This document shows, in pieces, positions 8,273-16,929 of a stretch of 64,000 bases of DNA (positions are counted from its first letter, which is position 1; every line of letters begins with the position of its first letter). Below the pieces are notes generated by a model. It did no database searches. It was not told the DNA's origin and saw only the letters and a list, made by a program, of their open reading frames with translations. The position numbers and the translations under genes are program-made. Source of the stretch: Deltaproteobacteria bacterium (lineage in GTDB: Bacteria > Myxococcota_A > UBA796 > UBA2385); assembly GCA_016792625.1 (NCBI GenBank), contig JAEUKK010000144.1, positions 1 through 64,000 of the forward strand, read 5' to 3'.

Positions 8273-8584
8273 CCGCGCCCGGACGCGCCCCGGGGCCCGC
8301 GGGGGCGCAGCCGTCGGCGCAGCCGACCGAGCCGGGCGCGCCGCGACCCCGCAGCGCAGCGAGGAGGCGCGGCGCGGTTCCCCGGCGAAGCCCGAAGGGC
8401 ACCGGACGAGGCGCCCACCCGACCCTGGGCCCCGTGCAAGGCCGAGGGCTGCGGGCCTTGCGCAGCTGCGATCCCTGGCGGGTGCGGCCGAAACGGGTCA
8501 TTGTGGGGCGGCTTTCGTCGGGTGTGCTCGGCGCCTTGGAGCGGCGCTGGGTACGGGGATCGACGGAGCCCCCGGGGGGTCCGC

Positions 8585-11419
8585 ATGAGCAAGCACAAGA
8601 AGGCCACGCGCAAGCAGGTCGCCGTCTCCGCCGACGCGGCCCACCCCGCCCAGGCCCCCGCGGGCGCCGGGAACGCCGCCCGGCAGCAGCAGGTCGCCGC
8701 CGCTGCTCCGGCCCAGGCCGCCGCCCCGGCTGCCCGGCCCTGGTGGCAGAACCCCCTGGCCAGCGCGGTGAACGCCGCCACGAACCTCGGCGGCCAAGCG
8801 ATGGACCTGCGGGATCGCGCCATGCACGGCGCCAACCACGCGGTCACCGGCGGGCTGGCCGGCGCGGCCGAGCGGGCCGGCTTCGGGCGCGTCGGCGCGG
8901 CGGTCCGCGGCGCGGGCACGGCCATCGACGCGGGCATCGAGCTCAACTCGGGCGTGGCCCGGGCGGGCGGCAACATGGCCGCCGGCCTCGTGCGCCTCGG
9001 CGTCGACGAAGAGGCGCAGCTGGGCCTCGCCCGCACCGCGCTCAGCCTCAGCCCCCTGCACGCCACCGGCGCGGTGGTCGACGAGGACGCCCGCCAGCGC
9101 GCCCAAGGCGCTGGCGTGGGCACGCGGGCCCGCGCGGCCATGGGCGTGGTGCTCAACGACCGCCGCCAGGTCGGCGCCCAGCTGGGCAACGGCCTCACCG
9201 CCGCCGCCCGCGACGACTGGCGCAGCGGCCACCGGGTGCGGGCGATCGGCCGCGCCGGGGCCGATCTGGCCGCGATGGCCGCCGGGGGCGCGGGCACGGC
9301 CGGTCGGGCTGGCGGCCTCGCCCGGGCCGGAGAGGTCGGAACCGCCGCCCGCGCCGGTGAGCTCGCCCAGGCCGGCCGGGCCGCCGAGGTCTCCGCCGCC
9401 GGGCAAGCGGGCCGGGCCGCCGAGGTCTCCGCCGCGGGGCGCGCCGGTGAGGCCGCCGCCGCCGTCCGCGCCCCGGTGACCCCGACCGTCGCCGCGACCC
9501 CGGCCGCCCCGGCCCCCGCTGCGGCGGCCGCCCGGGCCCCACGACCGGTGAGCCAGATGCCCGCGGTCTCCGCCGCCGACGCGCAGGCCGGGCGGCTCGG
9601 GCCCCGAAACGCCTCGGCGGGCCCGGTCAACGGCCCTCCGCCCGCCCCGATGGAGGTGCACCAGATGCCCGCGGTCGACCCCGCGGCCATCGGCGGCCCC
9701 GCGCCTGCTGGCTGGGCCCAAGCGGCCGGCCCGGTCCGGCGGGCGCACCGCCCCGCGCCTCCGCCGGCCTCGCGCGAGGTGCACCAGATGCCCGCGGTCG
9801 ACCCCGCCGCGGTCGGCGGCCCCGCGCCCGCCGGCTGGGCCCAGGGCGCCGGCCCGGTGCGCCAGGTCGCCGGTCGGCCCGCGGCGGCGGGCGGCGGGTC
9901 CGGGTCGGGGATCGGCGGCGCGGCCACCCAGCCGGCCCTCGGCGCCCCCGGCGGCGGCCCCGCGGTGCTCTCGACCGAGGCGCCTGCGGCCTCTGGCGCG
10001 GCCTGGGCGGCCGATGACACGATCTACCAAGCGGCCTGGCGGGCGGCGGGCGGCGCGGGCCCGGCCCCGGCGGGCGGCTTCACCTCGACCCGGGGCGCGG
10101 TGCTGCCGCCGGTCCGCGGCGGGGAGTGGTCGATGGTCAACCGCGGCCGCCAAGGCGCCGCCGTCGACCCGCTCGGGCAGACGGGCCAGGCCGCCGGGCC
10201 GGCCGCCGGGGTCTCTCCGGTCGGGGCCACGGGCGCGGTGCCCGCCGCCGCCGCGGGCCCGCTGCCGGGCTTGGCGCAGACGCTGCCGCAGGTGGCGCCG
10301 CCGGTGAGCGGGGTGGCGCGCACGCTGCCGCAGATGTCGGCTCCAGTGAGCGGGGCGGCGCGCACGCTGCCGCAGATGGCTCCGCCGGTGAGCGGGGCGG
10401 CGCGGACGGTGCAGGTGCCCGCGGCCTCGGCGGGCCCCCTGCCCGGCTTGGCCCGGACGCTGCCGCAGATGGCGCCGCCGGTGAGCGGGGTGGCGCGGCC
10501 GATGCCGCAGATGACGCCGCCGGTGAGCGGGACGGCGCGGACGGTGCAGGTGCCCGCGGCGGCGGCTGGCCCCCTGCCCGGCTTGGCACGCACGCTGCCG
10601 CAGATGACGCCGCCGGTGAGCGGGGTGGCGCGGACGATGCCGCAGGTGGCGCCGCCGGTGAGCGGGACGGCCGCGACGGTCGAGGTGCCGGCGGCGGCGG
10701 CCGGTCCGGCGCCCGGCTTGGCCCGGACGATGCCGCAGGTGGCCCGCGGGGGCACCCAGCCCGGGCTGGGGTCGACGCGCCCGCCGGTGAGCGGGACGGC
10801 CGCGACGGTCGAGGTGCCCGCGGCCGCTGCCGGTCCGCTGCCCGGCTTGGCCCGGACGATGCCGCAGGTGGCCCGCGGGGGCACGATGCCGGGGCTCGGC
10901 GCGGTGACGCCGGCGGTGCCCGCGCGCGCCGGGGGCACGCTCCCGGGCATCGGGCCAGCGGCCGAGCCCGCGGCGGCGGGGGCCCGGCGCCCCCAGGTGC
11001 GGCGCAGCCAGGCCCCGGCCGCGGGTGGTCCGGCGGCGGAGGGCGGCGCGGGCCAAGCGGGCGCGGGCGGCAGCGGGCCGGTCACCGCCCGGGCCCCCTC
11101 GGACGAGGCCTACCGCGACGCGTGGCGGGCCAGCGGCCTGCCCGGTCCGATGCCCCCGGGCGGCTTTGACTGGCCGGGCGGGGGCGGTCGGGTGGTGCCC
11201 CCGGGCCTGTCCGAGCGGGCCGCCGAGGCCGCCGCCGCCCAGGGCGAGGCCCTGCGGCGTGGTCAGCCCTTTGGCTTCGGCATGCAGCTGGTGGGCGTGT
11301 TCAACGAGCTCAACCCGGCGCTGCCGCTCGACCGGGCCATCCTGCAGGCCGCGGCCGAGGGGCACGCGGGCTCAGACGTCGGGAACCTCGCCGCCGCCTT
11401 CCGAGACGCGCCGCGCTGA
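8585..11419 (+). CDS. Large Ala/Pro/Gly-rich repeat protein of unknown function
   Basis: A 944-residue protein I do not recognise. The N-terminus is basic (MSKHKKATRKQ). Residues ~60-260 are Ala/Gly-rich and probably helical. Residues 357-386 and 398-427 are two near-identical copies of a segment beginning EVHQMPAVDPAA. Residues ~560-780 are about a dozen units of the type LPQMAPPVSGAAR interleaved with VPAAAAGPLPGLAR. A motif (D/E)xxYxxAWRAxG...GGF occurs at ~477 and again at ~839, before a compact C-terminal domain of about 85 residues. There is no signal peptide or membrane segment. The ATG at 8585 follows a GGGGGG run; the same frame is open upstream but that part overlaps non-coding repeats. 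The layout suggests a scaffold or delivered protein, but no function can be assigned. Confidence 0.72.
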   Translation: MSKHKKATRKQVAVSADAAHPAQAPAGAGNAARQQQVAAAAPAQAAAPAARPWWQNPLASAVNAATNLGGQAMDLRDRAMHGANHAVTGGLAGAAERAGFGRVGAAVRGAGTAIDAGIELNSGVARAGGNMAAGLVRLGVDEEAQLGLARTALSLSPLHATGAVVDEDARQRAQGAGVGTRARAAMGVVLNDRRQVGAQLGNGLTAAARDDWRSGHRVRAIGRAGADLAAMAAGGAGTAGRAGGLARAGEVGTAARAGELAQAGRAAEVSAAGQAGRAAEVSAAGRAGEAAAAVRAPVTPTVAATPAAPAPAAAAARAPRPVSQMPAVSAADAQAGRLGPRNASAGPVNGPPPAPMEVHQMPAVDPAAIGGPAPAGWAQAAGPVRRAHRPAPPPASREVHQMPAVDPAAVGGPAPAGWAQGAGPVRQVAGRPAAAGGGSGSGIGGAATQPALGAPGGGPAVLSTEAPAASGAAWAADDTIYQAAWRAAGGAGPAPAGGFTSTRGAVLPPVRGGEWSMVNRGRQGAAVDPLGQTGQAAGPAAGVSPVGATGAVPAAAAGPLPGLAQTLPQVAPPVSGVARTLPQMSAPVSGAARTLPQMAPPVSGAARTVQVPAASAGPLPGLARTLPQMAPPVSGVARPMPQMTPPVSGTARTVQVPAAAAGPLPGLARTLPQMTPPVSGVARTMPQVAPPVSGTAATVEVPAAAAGPAPGLARTMPQVARGGTQPGLGSTRPPVSGTAATVEVPAAAAGPLPGLARTMPQVARGGTMPGLGAVTPAVPARAGGTLPGIGPAAEPAAAGARRPQVRRSQAPAAGGPAAEGGAGQAGAGGSGPVTARAPSDEAYRDAWRASGLPGPMPPGGFDWPGGGGRVVPPGLSERAAEAAAAQGEALRRGQPFGFGMQLVGVFNELNPALPLDRAILQAAAEGHAGSDVGNLAAAFRDAPR

Positions 11420-11484
11420 GGGCGGGCGGGGCGCGCCGGGCGGCCTCTTCACCCGCGCGGGGAGGGACCAGCACCCAAAGTATG

Positions 11485-11520
11485 GTGGGGGGGGGCCCTG
11501 CCCCCCGCAACGCCCCCCGG
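11485..11520 (+). repeat. Short GC-rich hairpin element, copy 2
   Basis: A G-run, then CCCTGCCCCCCGCAACG and CCCCCC, between the end of the repeat-protein gene and the end of the convergent amidase gene. Matches the elements at 5912 and 33477. Confidence 0.65.
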
Positions 11521-11527
11521 GGTCGCC

Positions 11528-13279
11528 TCAGCTGCGAAGCCGCCTGCGCCGGCCCACCCCGATCAAGCCGAGCGCGGCGAGCGCCCAGCCGGCCTTGCCC
11601 GCCGCCGCTGGGCCGGCGGCGCTACAGCCCGCGTCAGCGAACTTCGCCGGGCTGCCCGGGGCGGCTTGGCCGGCGCCGTCGCGCTCTTCGTCGGCGCTGG
11701 GACTGTCGCCCGCGACGCTGCCCGCGTCGTCGGGCGTGGCGCCATCTGCGCCCCCGTCGTCGTCGGCGAGCGCGCCGCCGCTGTCGGCGGTCGGGGCGGC
11801 GGTGTCGGGCTCTTCCACCGGCGGGGGCAGAGCGCGGACCCGCAGCACGAGGCTGCCCTCGGCGGGCCCGAGGCCGAGCGGGGCGTCGGGGAACCAGGTG
11901 ACCCACTCTTCGACCAGGGCCAGCGAGAGGCTGTGCTCACCCTCGGGCAGGGCGGGCAGGGCGATGGAGAATTGGCCCACCGCGCCGGCGGGGGTGTCGG
12001 CGAGGGGCGAAGAGACCCGGTGCGGGCTGATCCAGCTCGGGTGGGCGAGGGGAGAGTCCACGTCGCGCGGCAGGGGGGCGAGGCGGGTGTTGCTGGTCCA
12101 CGGCTGGGTGCCGAGGTTGCGCAGCTCGAGCGTGTGCAGGCTCTCGACCCCCGCGATGACCTCGACCGGCACAGACCCAGTGGGGTCGAAGCTGCCCCCG
12201 GCCACCTCGGCCCCCCAGCGGTCGAGCGGGGTGTTCAGCTCGTCGATGCGGTCCATCACGTAGTCGCCCGGGCAGGCGGTGCTGTTGCCTGGCCACTCTT
12301 GGTGGCCCCGGATGGCGTCGCGGTCGTTGGGGATGCCGTGCAGGCTGACCATGGTCTGCACGAGCAGGTTGGCCGCGGTGAACATGTCTTCGGTGGCGCT
12401 GTGGCTGCCCGCCGGGCAGCCGCTCGGGTGGTAGCAGCCGAGGTAGCTGAGCGCCGCGTTGCCGTCGTTTTGGCCGCCGCCGGTGGCCCCGCTGGTGTAG
12501 TCGAGCGGGCGACCCTCGTAGAGGCTGCCGTCGTAGCCGACGAGGAATTGGTAGGGGATGTCGCAGTAGGTGCCGCTGTCTTGGCTGTAGGCCTGCAGGC
12601 CGACCACCGCGCCGGTCACCGTGCCGCCGCTGGTCTGGCTGCCGGCGGTGTGGTGGATGGCCATGCGGTACCAGTCATCTTCGGTCGAGCTGCAGGTGGT
12701 CGGCCGGGCGCCCCAGGTCTCGCGGTCGATGACCCCGATGCCGGCCAGGGTCGGGTCGAGGCTGGGGGGCGCGACCGCGCCGCGGCGGGCGGCCAGGGCC
12801 GCGCGGGCTTGGCGCCCGGCCTCGGGGAAGCGGGGCTCGAGCAGCTCAGACCAGAGCGTGCCCGCCCCCGCGGCCACGGCGGCGGGCAGCTCAAGCTCGG
12901 CCATGGGCCAGCGCCCGCCGAGCCCGCACACGAAGACCTGCTGGCCGGCGTCGATGTGGGTGACCTCGCAGGCCACCCAGCGGCCGACGGTGGCCCCGTC
13001 GCGGCCACGGGCCCGGGCGACCACCGGCCGGTAGCCAGCCCCCTCGATGAGCGCGGCCACCCGCGAGCCGGCGCCCTCGGGCGCGCGCAGCTTGGTGCGC
13101 CACAGGCCGTCTTTGGTCGGCGCCCGCGCGAGGCGCGCCGCAGCGGTCAGCGGATCATCGGGCAGCACGTGGGCGCGGAGCCCCGACGCGGCCGGGCCGT
13201 GGGCCGCCGCCGGGGGCGCGGCGAGGGCCAGCAGGGGGAGGAGCAAGAGCGGGGCGCGGGCGGAGATGTGCGGCGTCAT
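11528..13279 (-). CDS. Secreted N-acetylmuramoyl-L-alanine amidase (PGRP/Amidase_2) with MYXO-CTERM-like anchor
   Basis: Zinc amidase predicted to cleave the lactyl-amide bond of peptidoglycan outside the cytoplasm. The 583-residue protein has a signal peptide (LLLLPLLALAAPPAAAHG), an N-terminal region of about 180 residues, and an Amidase_2/PGRP domain with zinc-ligand motifs IHHTAG and HQEWPGNSTACPGDY. A beta-rich domain follows, then an Asp/Ala/Thr-rich linker and a C-terminal GCSAAGP...hydrophobic helix...GRRRR tail. That tail matches the MYXO-CTERM sorting pattern, implying transfer to the cell surface. It may act in remodelling or predation; its target is not evident. Confidence 0.88.
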   Translation of the reverse strand: MTPHISARAPLLLLPLLALAAPPAAAHGPAASGLRAHVLPDDPLTAAARLARAPTKDGLWRTKLRAPEGAGSRVAALIEGAGYRPVVARARGRDGATVGRWVACEVTHIDAGQQVFVCGLGGRWPMAELELPAAVAAGAGTLWSELLEPRFPEAGRQARAALAARRGAVAPPSLDPTLAGIGVIDRETWGARPTTCSSTEDDWYRMAIHHTAGSQTSGGTVTGAVVGLQAYSQDSGTYCDIPYQFLVGYDGSLYEGRPLDYTSGATGGGQNDGNAALSYLGCYHPSGCPAGSHSATEDMFTAANLLVQTMVSLHGIPNDRDAIRGHQEWPGNSTACPGDYVMDRIDELNTPLDRWGAEVAGGSFDPTGSVPVEVIAGVESLHTLELRNLGTQPWTSNTRLAPLPRDVDSPLAHPSWISPHRVSSPLADTPAGAVGQFSIALPALPEGEHSLSLALVEEWVTWFPDAPLGLGPAEGSLVLRVRALPPPVEEPDTAAPTADSGGALADDDGGADGATPDDAGSVAGDSPSADEERDGAGQAAPGSPAKFADAGCSAAGPAAAGKAGWALAALGLIGVGRRRRLRS

Positions 13280-13505
13280 GGCCCGAGGATGCCACAGGCG
13301 GGCTTGCGCGGGTGCGTCATGCGGGGCGACGGCAGATGGGTGAGGATGGCGCCTGGGGCGCTGTTGTGCGTGTGCCGGCGCACACAGGCGGCCGAGGTGC
13401 TCGGCCCGAGGTCATCGGGGTGAGATTGGCCTGCTGCGCGGCGCTGCGGCTGATCGCCGCGCCAGCCTGGGCCCCGGCGCGGCGGCCTGAACACCCGCCT
13501 CGCGC

Positions 13506-13622
13506 GCGCCAGGCGCCCCCGGGGCGCGCAGCGGTCGGCGCAGCCGACGGAGGCGGCCCGGGCGCGACCTTGGCGCGCCCGGAGGTGGCCGCCGACCCCT
13601 GGGGGGCGCCGCCCGGGCGCCC
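13506..13622 (+). repeat. Dispersed ~118-bp repeat B, copy 1
   Basis: Almost the same sequence lies at 21001-21119 in the same orientation, from GCGCCAGGCGCCCCCGGGG to CGCCCGGGCGCCCA. Both copies keep the inverted repeat GTCGGC-GCA-GCCGAC (13534-13548 here) and the palindrome-rich segment GGCCCGGGCGCGACC. Confidence 0.75.
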
Positions 13623-13673
13623 ATCACCCTGATCGGCGCCCCCCTCGGGCCCAGGCCCGCGCGGCCCGCGCGC

Positions 13674-13680
13674 GATAAGC
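13674..13680 (+). promoter_or_regulatory. Putative -10-like element (GATAAGC)
   Basis: Lies 28 bases before the ATG at 13708 with the ribosome binding site GAAGGAG between. Same element type as upstream of 23507, 29322 and 40522. The -35 region is not recognisable. Confidence 0.35.
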
Positions 13681-13707
13681 GCAGCCACCTGAAGGAGCGC
13701 AGCGCCG

Positions 13708-15225
13708 ATGGCCGACGAGCTCAGCCGCCGCCTCGCGCAGCTCTCGCAGCCCGCGGCCCCCGCCGCGCCCGCTCCGGCGCCCGCCGCCGCCCGAGACGCC
13801 CGGGCCCTGCGGCTCGAGCGCGAGGCCGCCCGCCGGGAGCAGGTCACCGGCCGCTGGCTCGACGCCTTGGGGGCCATCGAGGCCGGGGCGCCCGTGCGCG
13901 GGGTGGCCCAGGCCTTCCTCGAGTTCTTCACCGGCCCGGCGGTCGACGAAGAGCTGCGCCGCACCACGTTCATCGAGGTCGAGCTCTGCCGGCACCTCGT
14001 GTCGGTGGCCGACCCGCCGCCCTGCGTCTGCGAGGCCTACGCGACGCTGGGCGCCCGCCTCTCGGGTGACCCCGCCGCCGTGGCCGAGGCCCGCGCGGCC
14101 CGCCTGCGCTTGGTGCAGGCCGAGGAGCGCGCCACCCGCCTGCGCGCCCAGCTCGGCGCGGTGGCCGCGGCCGCCGCCGCCCGTGAGGCCGCGCTGGTCG
14201 AGGCCCTGGCCCCGATCACCGCGCGCCGGGCCGCGCTCGAGGCCCAGACCAGCGTGCTGGACCGTCTTTTTGGCGGGTACAAGGCCGCGCTGCAGGCCCT
14301 GGCCGACGAGGAGCAGGCCGCCCGCGCCGCCCACCGCGCCGCCTCGGCCGAGGCCGACCAGGCGCTGATCGAGGGCGAGCTGCTGGTGCTCGAGGCCGAG
14401 CTGCCGGCGATGCGCCGGGCCGCCGCCGCCCACGGTGAAGAGTCGGGTACCCTGCCGCTGTGGCTCGAACCTTTTGGGCTGGCCCATCTCGACGGGCGCG
14501 CCTCGGTGCTGACCCGCACCGTGCCCGCGGGCCCACGCATGCGGGGGAGCGCAGAGCGGCCCGACGAGCTGCCCATGCGGGTGGTGGTGCTGCCCCATCC
14601 CCTGCTGGTCGGAGAGACCCCGGTGACCCAAGGGCTGTACGCGGCGGTCATCGGCCACAACCCGGCGGCCCAGGTCGATCTGCGGCGCCCGGTCGAGCGC
14701 GTGTCTTGGCTCGAGGCGGTGCGCTTCTGCAACGCGCTGTCGCAGATCCACGGCCTGCGCGAGGCCTACCTCATCGACGAGGCGCGGGGCCTCGCCCGCT
14801 GCCGCCGAGAGGCCAGCGGCTGGCGCCTGCCCACCGAAGCCGAGTGGGAGGCCGCGGCCATGGGGCCCGAGCGCCAGCTCTACGCCGGTGGAGATGAGGC
14901 CAAGGACTGCGCCTGGACCATCGAGACCGCCCAGGGCAAGACCCGGCGGGTGCGCATGCGCCGGGCCAATGGCTATGGTCTCTTCGATATGTCGGGCAAT
15001 GTCTGGGAGTGGTGCAACGACTGGTATGCCCCCGAGGCCTACGCCGAGGCGCCCAAAGAGTCCCCCCAGGGGCCTGAGGTGGGCGAGCGCAAGGTGGTGC
15101 GCGGCGGCTCGGCGGCGGCCGAGGCCGCCCTGGCCCGGGTCAGCCGGCGGTCGGCGGTGGCGCCCGAGGTGCGTGACCCCTTCGTCGGCTTTCGTGTGCT
15201 GCGCAGCCTGAAGCCCGCGCCCTGA
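13708..15225 (+). CDS. Formylglycine-generating-enzyme (SUMF1)-like domain protein lacking the catalytic cysteines
   Basis: A 505-residue cytoplasmic-looking protein. Residues 1-~250 are Ala/Arg/Glu-rich and probably coiled coil. The C-terminal ~240 residues carry the FGE-sulfatase fold motifs: GETPVTQGLYAAVIG, RPVERVSWLEAVRFCN, GWRLPTEAEWEAAA, GLFDMSGNVWEWC and a final VGFRVLRS. In true FGE a Cys pair sits in the 'R-C-A-A-R-S' region near the end; here that region reads ARVSRRSAV with no Cys. An oxidase activity is therefore unlikely, and a structural or sensing role is more plausible. The start is supported by GAAGGAG 10 bases upstream. Confidence 0.85.
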   Translation: MADELSRRLAQLSQPAAPAAPAPAPAAARDARALRLEREAARREQVTGRWLDALGAIEAGAPVRGVAQAFLEFFTGPAVDEELRRTTFIEVELCRHLVSVADPPPCVCEAYATLGARLSGDPAAVAEARAARLRLVQAEERATRLRAQLGAVAAAAAAREAALVEALAPITARRAALEAQTSVLDRLFGGYKAALQALADEEQAARAAHRAASAEADQALIEGELLVLEAELPAMRRAAAAHGEESGTLPLWLEPFGLAHLDGRASVLTRTVPAGPRMRGSAERPDELPMRVVVLPHPLLVGETPVTQGLYAAVIGHNPAAQVDLRRPVERVSWLEAVRFCNALSQIHGLREAYLIDEARGLARCRREASGWRLPTEAEWEAAAMGPERQLYAGGDEAKDCAWTIETAQGKTRRVRMRRANGYGLFDMSGNVWEWCNDWYAPEAYAEAPKESPQGPEVGERKVVRGGSAAAEAALARVSRRSAVAPEVRDPFVGFRVLRSLKPAP

Positions 15226-15260
15226 GCGGCCCGCCCGGCGCGCTGGCGTTATCGCCGCGG

Positions 15261-16214
15261 ATGACCAGCCTGCTGCAGCCCTTGTCCGTCGCCCTCGCCG
15301 AGGCCACCGCCCGCCGGGCCCCCCTCTGCGCCCAGCTCGCCGCCGAGGGCACCGATACCTGGCGTATTTTCCACGGGGTGGCCGAGGGGCGCCCTGGCCT
15401 GAGCATCGACCGCTACGGGCCGCTCGTGCTCGCGCAGATCTGGTTTGACCCGCCGAGCGCCGCCGAGCGCGCGGCGGTCGAAGATGCGCTGGGGCCGGTG
15501 TTTTGGCGCGCTCGGGGCGAAGTTTTGCCCACCAGCCCGCTGGTCGAGGCGCGCGAGGGAGGCCTGCGTTTTGGCGTGCGCGCGGCCCACGACGGCATCG
15601 ACCCCTTCTTGTTCCTCGACCTGCGCCCCGCGCGGCGGTGGATTCGCCAGAACAGCGCCGGCAAGAGTGTGCTCAACGCCTTTGCCTATACCTGCGGGGC
15701 CGGCCTGGCCGCGGCCGCCGGCGGCGCTGCGCGTGTGCTCAACCTCGACCATGCCGCCCGATGGACGGCGGTGGGCGTCGAGAACAGCGCCCGCAACGGC
15801 CTGCCGATGGAGCACCTCGCGCTCGACTACTTCGCCGCGGTGCGGCAGATGGCCGGCCTGCCGGTGGGCGGCCGCCGCGGACAGACCCGGCGCCCGCCGC
15901 GGGTGGCCCCGGCGCGTTTTGACCTCATCATCCTCGACCCGCCGACCTTGGCGCGCTCACCCTGGGGCACGGTCGACATCGTCGAGGACTACGCCAGCCT
16001 GTTCAAGCCGGCTTGGCTGGCCCTCGATGAGGGCGGGGCGCTGCTGGCCACCAACCACGCGCCCGGGGTGATGATCGATGACTGGGTCAGCCGCTGCCGG
16101 CGCTGCGCCGAGAAGGCCGGCCGCCCGGTGCGTGAGGTCGAGATCATCGACGGCGAGGCCGACTTCCCCAGCTTTGACGGCGCGCCGCCCCTGAAGGTGG
16201 CGGTGTTTCGCTGA
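15261..16214 (+). CDS. Class I SAM methyltransferase, RlmI/RlmK-like (COG1092)
   Basis: Predicted rRNA (cytosine-5)-type methyltransferase of 317 residues. The order of motifs fits the RlmI family: an RNA-binding-like N-terminal part (GLSIDRYGPLVLAQ), then the Rossmann domain with FLDLRPAR, the SAM-binding strand SVLNAFAYTCGAG, the acidic strand RVLNLDHA, and the catalytic-region strand FDLIILDPPTLAR. The PUA domain of E. coli RlmI is absent or very short. It follows the FGE-like gene by 35 bases on the same strand. The substrate is inferred from the family; 'RlmI-like' is safer than a specific position. Confidence 0.82.
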   Translation: MTSLLQPLSVALAEATARRAPLCAQLAAEGTDTWRIFHGVAEGRPGLSIDRYGPLVLAQIWFDPPSAAERAAVEDALGPVFWRARGEVLPTSPLVEAREGGLRFGVRAAHDGIDPFLFLDLRPARRWIRQNSAGKSVLNAFAYTCGAGLAAAAGGAARVLNLDHAARWTAVGVENSARNGLPMEHLALDYFAAVRQMAGLPVGGRRGQTRRPPRVAPARFDLIILDPPTLARSPWGTVDIVEDYASLFKPAWLALDEGGALLATNHAPGVMIDDWVSRCRRCAEKAGRPVREVEIIDGEADFPSFDGAPPLKVAVFR

Positions 16215-16308
16215 GCGCGCGCGCCGCCCGAGGGGGATAGGTCGGGCGGGGAGCGCGCGGCTCCGCGACGAGGGCCGCCCCGGCCCGCGCCCCGCGCAGG
16301 AGGGTTTC

Positions 16309-16905
16309 ATGGCCATCAGCCTCGCCAAAGGGCAGAAGATCTCGCTCGAGAAGTCCGCTGACGCCGGCCTTAGCCGCGTGATCATGGGCCTCGGCTGGGA
16401 CGCCAAGAAGGTCAAGACCGGCGGCTTCTTTGGGATGTTCTCCAAAGAGGTCAGCCAAGAGATCGACCTCGATGCGTCCTGCGTGATGTTTGACGCCGCG
16501 GGTGGCATCACCGACACCATCTGGTTCCGCCAGCTGCAGAGCAAGTGCGGGTCGATCGTGCACACCGGCGACAACCGCACCGGCGACGGCGATGGGGATG
16601 ACGAGCAGATCATCGTCGAGCTGGGCCGCGTGCCGGCCCAGGTCAAGCACTTGGTCTTCGTGGTGAACAGCTTCACCGGCCAGTCTTTTGACCAGATCGA
16701 GAACGCCACCTGCCGGCTGGTCGACGCCCGCAGCAACGCCGAGCTCGCCCGCTACGCGCTCTCGGGCAGCGGCACCCACACCGCCCAGGTCATGCTGCGG
16801 CTCTACCGCGACGGCGGCGGCTGGCAGGTGCACGCGATCGGCGAGAAGGCCAGCGGGCGCACTTTTGAGCAGCTGCTGCCGGCGATTCGGCCGCACCTGG
16901 CCTGA
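16309..16905 (+). CDS. TerD-family stress protein
   Basis: TerD proteins are calcium-binding beta-sandwich proteins linked to tellurite resistance, membrane and phage stress. This copy (198 residues) begins MAISLAKGQKISLEK and contains the signature metal-binding loop GDNRTGDGDGDDE and the core strand EIDLDAS. It has an extra segment, KTGGFFGMFSKE, near residue 40; the second domain of the TerA-like protein at 18239-19483 has the related KKKGGFFGIFSDN. It ends convergently with the TerD-protease fusion 24 bases away. A GGGATAGG element lies about 70 bases upstream and CAGGAGG sits just before the ATG. Confidence 0.9.
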   Translation: MAISLAKGQKISLEKSADAGLSRVIMGLGWDAKKVKTGGFFGMFSKEVSQEIDLDASCVMFDAAGGITDTIWFRQLQSKCGSIVHTGDNRTGDGDGDDEQIIVELGRVPAQVKHLVFVVNSFTGQSFDQIENATCRLVDARSNAELARYALSGSGTHTAQVMLRLYRDGGGWQVHAIGEKASGRTFEQLLPAIRPHLA

Positions 16906-16929
16906 GGGGCGCCGGCCCGGCCTGGCGGT

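Larger units (their letters stand above)
7874..8584. other. Gene-free region with tandem repeats
   Basis: No supportable gene. Contains the upstream region of the ATPase (with GGGTTAGGC on the minus strand at 7901-7909), the six 43-bp tandem units (8015-8272), and a GTCGGC-GCA-GCCGAC inverted repeat at 8313-8327. That inverted repeat with its flanks looks like a diverged fragment of repeat B. Confidence 0.6.
13280..13707. other. Gene-free region with repeat B
   Basis: Divergent upstream region between the amidase gene and the FGE-like gene. It contains repeat B copy 1 (13506-13622) and a GATAAGC element 28 bases before the ATG at 13708. I see no gene in it. Confidence 0.6.

Noticed and set aside
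13289..13299. Shared 11-mer GCCTGTGGCAT upstream of the amidase gene and of the esterase gene (60830-60840)
   Set aside because: Distances to the start codons differ (10 and 22 bases) and only two cases are seen; probably chance in GC-rich DNA.
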